Under the pieces are notes generated by a model. That model was not told the DNA's origin and searched no databases. It worked only from the letters and a program-made list of their open reading frames with translations. Shown here one piece after another: positions 28,466 to 34,597 of a DNA stretch of 34,597 bases; position 1 is the stretch's first letter, and each line of letters opens with the position of its first letter. Source of the DNA: Hypsibius dujardini (lineage: Eukaryota > Tardigrada > Eutardigrada > Parachela > Hypsibiidae); assembly GCA_001579985.1 (NCBI GenBank), contig LRSR01013604.1:1-34597 (forward strand). The letters are read 5' to 3'. Position numbers and translations under genes: made by a program.

Positions 28466-31400
28466 ATAATAATAAAATTAACTGAGTCCACCCGAATTGG
28501 TTTCCAGCGACAGTAAATTCGAATTCGACAAGCGCTCGCAAATGACCACGAAATTTGGTCAGCCAACTATGCAAATCAATTTATTGAATTCGAAATAAAG
28601 CCCCTGTTGCCTCCCACTTTGACACCTACTCAAAATATTTGATTCTCATTTGAAGGCAACCATTTCCGGAATTTTTTGTAATAAACTGTGCCACAAGCCA
28701 GAAGGTAGTTTCCCCCTACACGTTAGGTGAGGAAGGTTTATCCAATATTTTCGGTCACTATTGATATTTCCTTGGAGCCAAAAGTTTCTTATGCTTTCCC
28801 TGCGTTTGAAGTAGTCGAATCGGACTAAATCTAAAAAACCCTAACGTTACAAAAAGTAAGCATCCAAAATCTTGAGCCGTTTGACTTGCGGAAAACATAT
28901 TTTTTTCGTTTTTTTACAAAACTGTCAAAATTCTCAGCGATGCTGGGTTTCAAGCAATCCCGCTAGTATTTTTTCTGTGGTGTATTAGCTGGGAAGCTGC
29001 AGAATGTTTTGCAACAGAATTTTAAGGTGGTAGAAAAAAAAACACTGGTACGTTCCGTTTTCTTCGATTTCCAATCTGCAATTATTTTCAGAAAATCGAT
29101 TCATTTAAATAAGCTGTAACACTTTTCGGCAACAGTTTAATTCTGACTCAATAGGCGTCGACAAAAATAATTTTTGTTGAACAAGGACGGAGCTATCCGT
29201 CACTTCTTGTACAACACCATTGTGTTTCGGTTGTATTTCAAAGTGACGCATAACACCGACCCCTTTTCTCCCAACACAGATGGGTGGATTCCGATCCATT
29301 CGAAATTGAATTTAGACTGGAAGAGTAGAAAGAATATTATAAAACGTTTTTGGTGATTTTACAGTGAAAATCGGCGACCACCGATTCTTTCTGTGTTTTG
29401 ACAACTTCGACAATCATCCAAAAAGATTTTTTTTCAGTTAAAATATGTTCCAGCAATATGTGGAAAATATGGTTTAGAGAATTTCTTCCGAACTCTCTTT
29501 TTAATTTAGTGATTTTGTCAGATTGGGAACTTGCGCACTAAAAAAGTTAGCACTCACTTGAGGTACGCACTACACACGAAAACTGAGAGACTGCGAAAGC
29601 TTTTCTTGAAGTTTTACGTACTACAATGTTATGCCTACGCGTAATTGTGTAGCGGTTGATGGAGTATCACTCATCGGATACGAACAGAGACTCCAGAAAA
29701 GATGGGAAAACTAAGAACTTGCACACTGATACGGACAATCACTATTACTACTACACTCTACCATATCTAAACTGTTCTGTACTGTACTGAAAATTAGCAG
29801 CAGCGACCTTATATAGTCGCACAACACGAGAAACCAAATATGTATGTAGTACATGCAATTAGGAAGAGAACCAGACTGACCAGTGGCAGTTCAGCCACGA
29901 AGAACCAATGGGAACAAGAGAACATCCAAACACATGAGTACAAAATAGTATAGTATAGTTAACTAGACTTAAATAGGACGTATCTTGACCATAGCAGTCG
30001 TATTGTAGATGATACTGCGCCGGCAAGACAGAAGAGCGTTTCCACTTCCGGTGATCAGTGTAAGCTATTAATGGAGGCAATGCCTGAGTGAAGTCAGCTG
30101 TGTGTGTGTTCGGCTGCAGTGCCCGCGACAACAACCTGTATTATGAGATGGATAAAATAGAACTCGATGGTTTCTCTTTTCACAGGTTATGCTGATGGTG
30201 AGTTTGATTTTTTAAAAAGCTGGAGGTCAAGTCAAGTCAAAGGTCTGCTTAAACCAATCGGCGAGTAAGCGTACCGAGATGCAAAAGTATAAGGTATCGC
30301 CTCCCTAACATCCAGGCCTGCCGCTATTTAAAGTAAACATCTTGTTCCTGAGCTTGTTTGAGTCGATGGCAAATTTTGGAAGTGGGAACTGTTTCTTAAT
30401 TTTTTAGGTTTAAATTATGGTAATTTAACCGAATTAATCAATAATTTATTAAACTTAAAACTTGAAAACAGATGCCTGGCTGTGAGATATCTGTGTAAAC
30501 TTTTCAAAAAAGTAGGATTCAGCTCAATAAGACCCATCGTTCGAGTGAGCGCACTGCCATCGCAAGAAGTGTAAACTGTCAGTGGCGAACGAAAAAAAGG
30601 GTGGACGGAGTGAATTTGTTAGAAATGATCAGTACATCACGATCGTTGAATTTAGTAAGAGAAGGACCAGTTCATTGAACATTGTAATTGGCATTTTTAG
30701 AAAATCGAAGTTACCAAAAATATTCGCTCAAAGCAATTAATTGTGGGAGACACAACATTTCTCTGTGGGTATAGAAGGCAAGCTCCAGATCAGTCGCTTG
30801 CTGACCATTAACCAATGTCCGTGTGAAGTCTAATGGGCAAATGCTGAACTGCCAATCGTCGGCGTCCTACACGACAAAAGTCGCGGTAAGTCTTACAATT
30901 CTTAGGATTCACTTGTTTCACATGTTCTCGTTCAATCCGTTTGCAAAAACGATTTGTCGATTGTGTCTTTATAATCAAACAGAAGAATTAGATTTATTGT
31001 GATGCTGGTTATGGTTTAGTGCTTCGGCGATAATATTACACAGCCCAAAAAACGACCAGATGTTTTTTCCACATTTTGTGTCATAAATTAAGTGGGCATT
31101 TATGAATTAAAACAGCGACATTTCGTAAAAAGCCTGAAAAACTGCAATTAATTTTCGAATTTGTGCAACAAAGTTTGTAATCGGTGGGGAAATTGGGGAT
31201 ATCTGGGCATTCCCGTGAATGTTGTGGTTGGATGGGAGATTTGAAGCGGCTGATTTATCTTGATTGGGTGTTCGAATGCCCTGATAATCCTCCCAGAAAA
31301 AAATGGATACAACATGTGCCTTTCCTGCGACGCAGTTGCGATTGCCATTCATTGAGTTGTTCTTTCTTCAATAGCTTCGGCCACCTCAGTTTTCATGCCA

Positions 31401-33707
31401 TCTTGCAGAGAAATAATCCCAATGAAGATAGGGTGTGAGGAGCTGTTAATTCTTTGATTGGTCAACGGGTTTCCTGTAGTCAGTTGCGTCGGCATTGTTT
31501 GGCTGATTGGCTGGATGTTGTGGCTTTGTCTTTTTGAGTGGCTGTGCTAATTGAAAATAGCGGTACTACTTGGAAAAAAATAATAAACATCTTAGTGTTT
31601 AGGCTTCATTTCGCCACAATCGTCACCCGCAAAAGCAGTAAAATAGAATGCACAGGAATGTTCGCCGGGAGCGAGAGGAACAATGAATTGAGTACTCGAT
31701 TGGCTAGAACAATGAATTTCAGCGCGAAATAATCGCATTTCACTCTACTCAAGCATGAAGTTTACTGATCGTCTCCGATTGGTCGGTTTCGATTTATTTA
31801 TCAAAGTATTCAAAAATCGTTTCAGCAACCGAATAAGCCAGATTCGTCTAGTTCTATTGTAGTCAGCGCAAATCCCATAGTTAAATTAACCGGTATCGAT
31901 TGGGAGATTGAACCTAAACTAGATTGTTGTCGACCTTTTTCAAAATGAAAAAAATAATCCTAATTTAGAAACGAGAAACGATACATTGTCCCATTTGTAA
32001 TGCCCAAGCAGTTAAAAAATCAGTCGTCGCGGATGACCATAGGGAACGTCAGAGGTACATCATAATCTGAAAATAGACACTTTTTAGCGAAACAAATTCA
32101 AATATCCATTAAATGTTTGAATTTCTTTTGTTGGGCTAACGAATACCTTAGCTATTTGAAGCGTTTTTTGCCTAAAATTGATCTGGCGTCGACTGAGATA
32201 AGCAAAAATATTGAATAACCTGAAGATTTACGACAGGTAGGCGGCATCTGTAAATCTGGGCTGCGCAAGTTGTGGCGACACCTTTGAAAGAGTTCTCCCT
32301 TGTTCCGAATTTATTCCCTGCTTCCCTTCTAGAAACTCTCACGTTTGGTTTACCGATAGGTAGCCAATTGAATTTCTGAACAAACAAACAAAAAAACAGC
32401 GTCACAAACTGATTTTCTACTTTTTCAGCGGACAACCAGTTTCTTGCTTGCCCAGCACAATTTAAAAGAGGAAGTCAAGACACCTTGTTTTTGCTTAGAT
32501 TCCGTTTATTTCAATTTAAATTGCATTATGCTAGCTGATGATGTCGGTTAAGGGTAATCTGGTGCCTGGTTTCGACCGAACTTTTGTACGTAGATCAGCG
32601 ATAGGATTTACAATGACAGACACCATTTTAAGTTCAGTAGCATTTAACGCAACAGTGCGTCGAGATTGCAATAATCTGTTCATTTGCCTAATTTTCAAAA
32701 GGTAACGTGACGTAATTAGGCCCGATTTAACTTCTGGAGCATTATTTCAAAACTTCAACATAGGAAGTGTTTCGAAAAAGGGTTGGTTTAGGACTTTTTG
32801 GACAGATATCTAAAAGTGGAAAAAGAATTTTCTAAGTCTGGAGGGGCAGACTAATTGAAAAGTCAGAAGACGGACACGAGACAACCGAATTCCATTCCAT
32901 TCCAAAATTAAACTTTTATAAATCTTCTTAATGTATGTCTGTGACTGTCTTTTCATTCCTGAAACGCTAAAAGTTTAGGTTGCAAATCTGGGTACCTAGC
33001 CAAAAATATAGTAAATCGAATTTATCTGTCGAAATACGTTAATCAGATTTGTAAAACGAATGCAAGGAAGGAAGTAAGAAGCCTTATTGACGTTACGTGC
33101 CTTTTTTAGCTTCTGAAACTACCAACAGCTTGCTAGCTTTATACGATGCTTAAAACAGTTGTTCTTCAATGTGAGGACCACAGGTTGATTTGAAAATGGG
33201 GTTGGCAACCCACAACAAATTTGTGTAAAAAGGGCTCTAGGCTCCCCTTACCCACGTCGAATAGACATCAACATTTTTATGAAACCGACCGATTTCATTA
33301 CAATTTTTATGTTAAAATAGTTGAAAATGACAGGTATACAGACATGACAGAAAACTTACGACTTGGACTTCGAAATTTTTCAAATAAAGCGAAACGCCTT
33401 TAATTTTTTTCCAGGTTCCTTTATAGTTCTTTTAAGCCATCAAACTTTCAAAGTCCAAATTTTTGAGTCCTGGGTATTCTGAGTGGGCATTTTTATCACC
33501 ATTCGTTGAGCAAAATCTATCGTTGATACAGTATTCTTCTTCGGCGTTTCTCGGATTGATTTGCAGTTTGACACGTGCCAAATGAGTAGAAGACAAGTAA
33601 AAACATAAAATTGAACTCCTTTGTGGTCTCCTAAATTGTTTCTAGTGATATTTTTGGCAAACTTTGCAATTACGGGGAATAATCATCTGCATCATTTTCA
33701 TCGTTTC

Positions 33708-33775
33708 AGGCGAGTTGGTGTACTGATTAGGATGCTTGCATTGTTACGCGCTGGTCCGCTGCTTGAGCCTGAGGC
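33708..33775 (+). repeat. Possible tRNA-derived SINE remnant
   Basis: GTTGGTGTACTGATTAGGA resembles a tRNA D-arm/A-box, and GCTTGAGCC about 45 bp later could be a decayed B-box. No cloverleaf can be drawn with confidence, so this is at best a degenerate SINE head. Confidence 0.2.
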
Positions 33776-34597
33776 TTGCTATTTTTTTGCCTTTTATACG
33801 TTTATACGCCTTAAAATATACGTTTTTACGTTTATCTTGATTCGATGGTCAAATGGCAAAGTCCGGTGGTGGAAATTTGGGGGAAAAACGCAGATTTTAT
33901 GACTGTAAATATATGTCTGTTTTCATGAAACAGGTAAAACCGAAGTGTACCGCCAAAAGGTCGATACAAAATGACAGAAAATTTATGCCCTTTTTCATAC
34001 ATGAATTTTTTTTTCCAACGGGGGTTAAGTTCGGAAAAGCCGTTTAATCTGATTCCGTGAGGTCGTGTCACGAAACTCTCCCATCAACACATTGAGAAGA
34101 ACCTAAAGGTTATATTACAAGCTTCCAGAAACGTGGCATATTGTTCGGGTGGGCACCTGACATGAGCACTCTGAAAAACCTTCCGAAAAAACCCTCAAGC
34201 CAAACCACTTCCTTTAATGGGCAGGACATTCAATGCGTCTTATTTGACAGTTTGAAAGCTTATAATGCGCCTAATATGGTTGTTTATCATTTTCATCCTG
34301 GAGCTCGGTGTGTCTGGTCTAACTGGTTTACATAATGCCGCACGCATCTGTCTGTCTGCATCGGATATGGGACGACACAAAGGATTTACTGTCTCACACA
34401 GTCACGTATACAGAAACGGTACCTCGTACTGTATTTCCTCGATAGATAGCGATAGCGCATGAGCTGTGTCATGTTAAATTGGTTTTCCCCCTGTTTGTCA
34501 GCGTGTGCCCTGCCTATACCTCGCATGTCTTACAGTCGTACACACAGCTTTCTGGTGTACAGCGGGCAACCAATACGTCACGTGACCCGTGGACTGT

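Larger units (their letters stand above)
25486..34597. other. Gene-poor right flank, about 9 kb
   Basis: I find no exon I can support. Frames checked and left out include minus-strand 27003-27251, plus-strand 27329-27583, both strands of 31107-31438 and 34141-34335. None shows a domain, a signal peptide or convincing splice flanks. The recognisable content is a repeat at 26225, the CCCGGG-rich repeats at 27872-28465, a (CAGA)n run at 28110 and a tRNA-like stretch at 33708. Regulatory DNA for the divergently lying GPCR could be here but shows no signature. Confidence 0.5.

Overview
The window is nuclear DNA from an animal. Every gene that can be read is split by GT-AG introns (one GC-AG), most of them 70-500 bp. 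Start codons sit in eukaryotic contexts, and the spaces between genes are AT-rich, full of microsatellites and decayed transposons. A seven-helix receptor of the GnRH/AKH/corazonin type points to a bilaterian invertebrate. The short introns would suit a small ecdysozoan such as a tardigrade, but nothing seen here proves the phylum.

Layout, left to right. (1) 1-2747: no gene recognised. (2) 2748-6321: two tandem minus-strand genes for small ricin-type beta-trefoil lectins, with the same intron position and phase. (3) 7241-9170: minus-strand DPM1, the catalytic subunit of dolichol-phosphate mannose synthase, in two exons. (4) 9171-12528: orphan exon-like minus-strand pieces, a pair of perfect 16-bp palindromes, and a decayed LINE reverse transcriptase. 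The LINE is split by a 497-bp terminal-inverted-repeat element with a 3-bp target duplication. (5) 12529-17617: a nine-exon plus-strand gene for a receptor tyrosine kinase of about 1037 residues. Its ectodomain is four bulb-type (B-lectin, mannose-lectin fold) domains. (6) 17910-18141: the broken end of an unrecognised coiled-coil gene, minus strand. (7) 19574-25485: a seven-exon minus-strand neuropeptide GPCR with almost no C-terminal tail. (8) 25486-34597: about 9 kb with no supportable gene, only repeats.

The most notable object is the lectin receptor tyrosine kinase. Plants have bulb-lectin receptor kinases, but with Ser/Thr-type kinase domains. Here the same type of lectin module is joined to an animal tyrosine kinase with its key catalytic residues intact. 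The ectodomain arose by duplication of a two-domain, two-exon cassette: exons 2 and 4 are both exactly 391 nt with the same phases. The lectin genes and DPM1 make the left half rich in sugar-related genes; a functional link is only a guess.

Gene models were joined by hand from splice signals, reading frame and family knowledge. No database search was possible.
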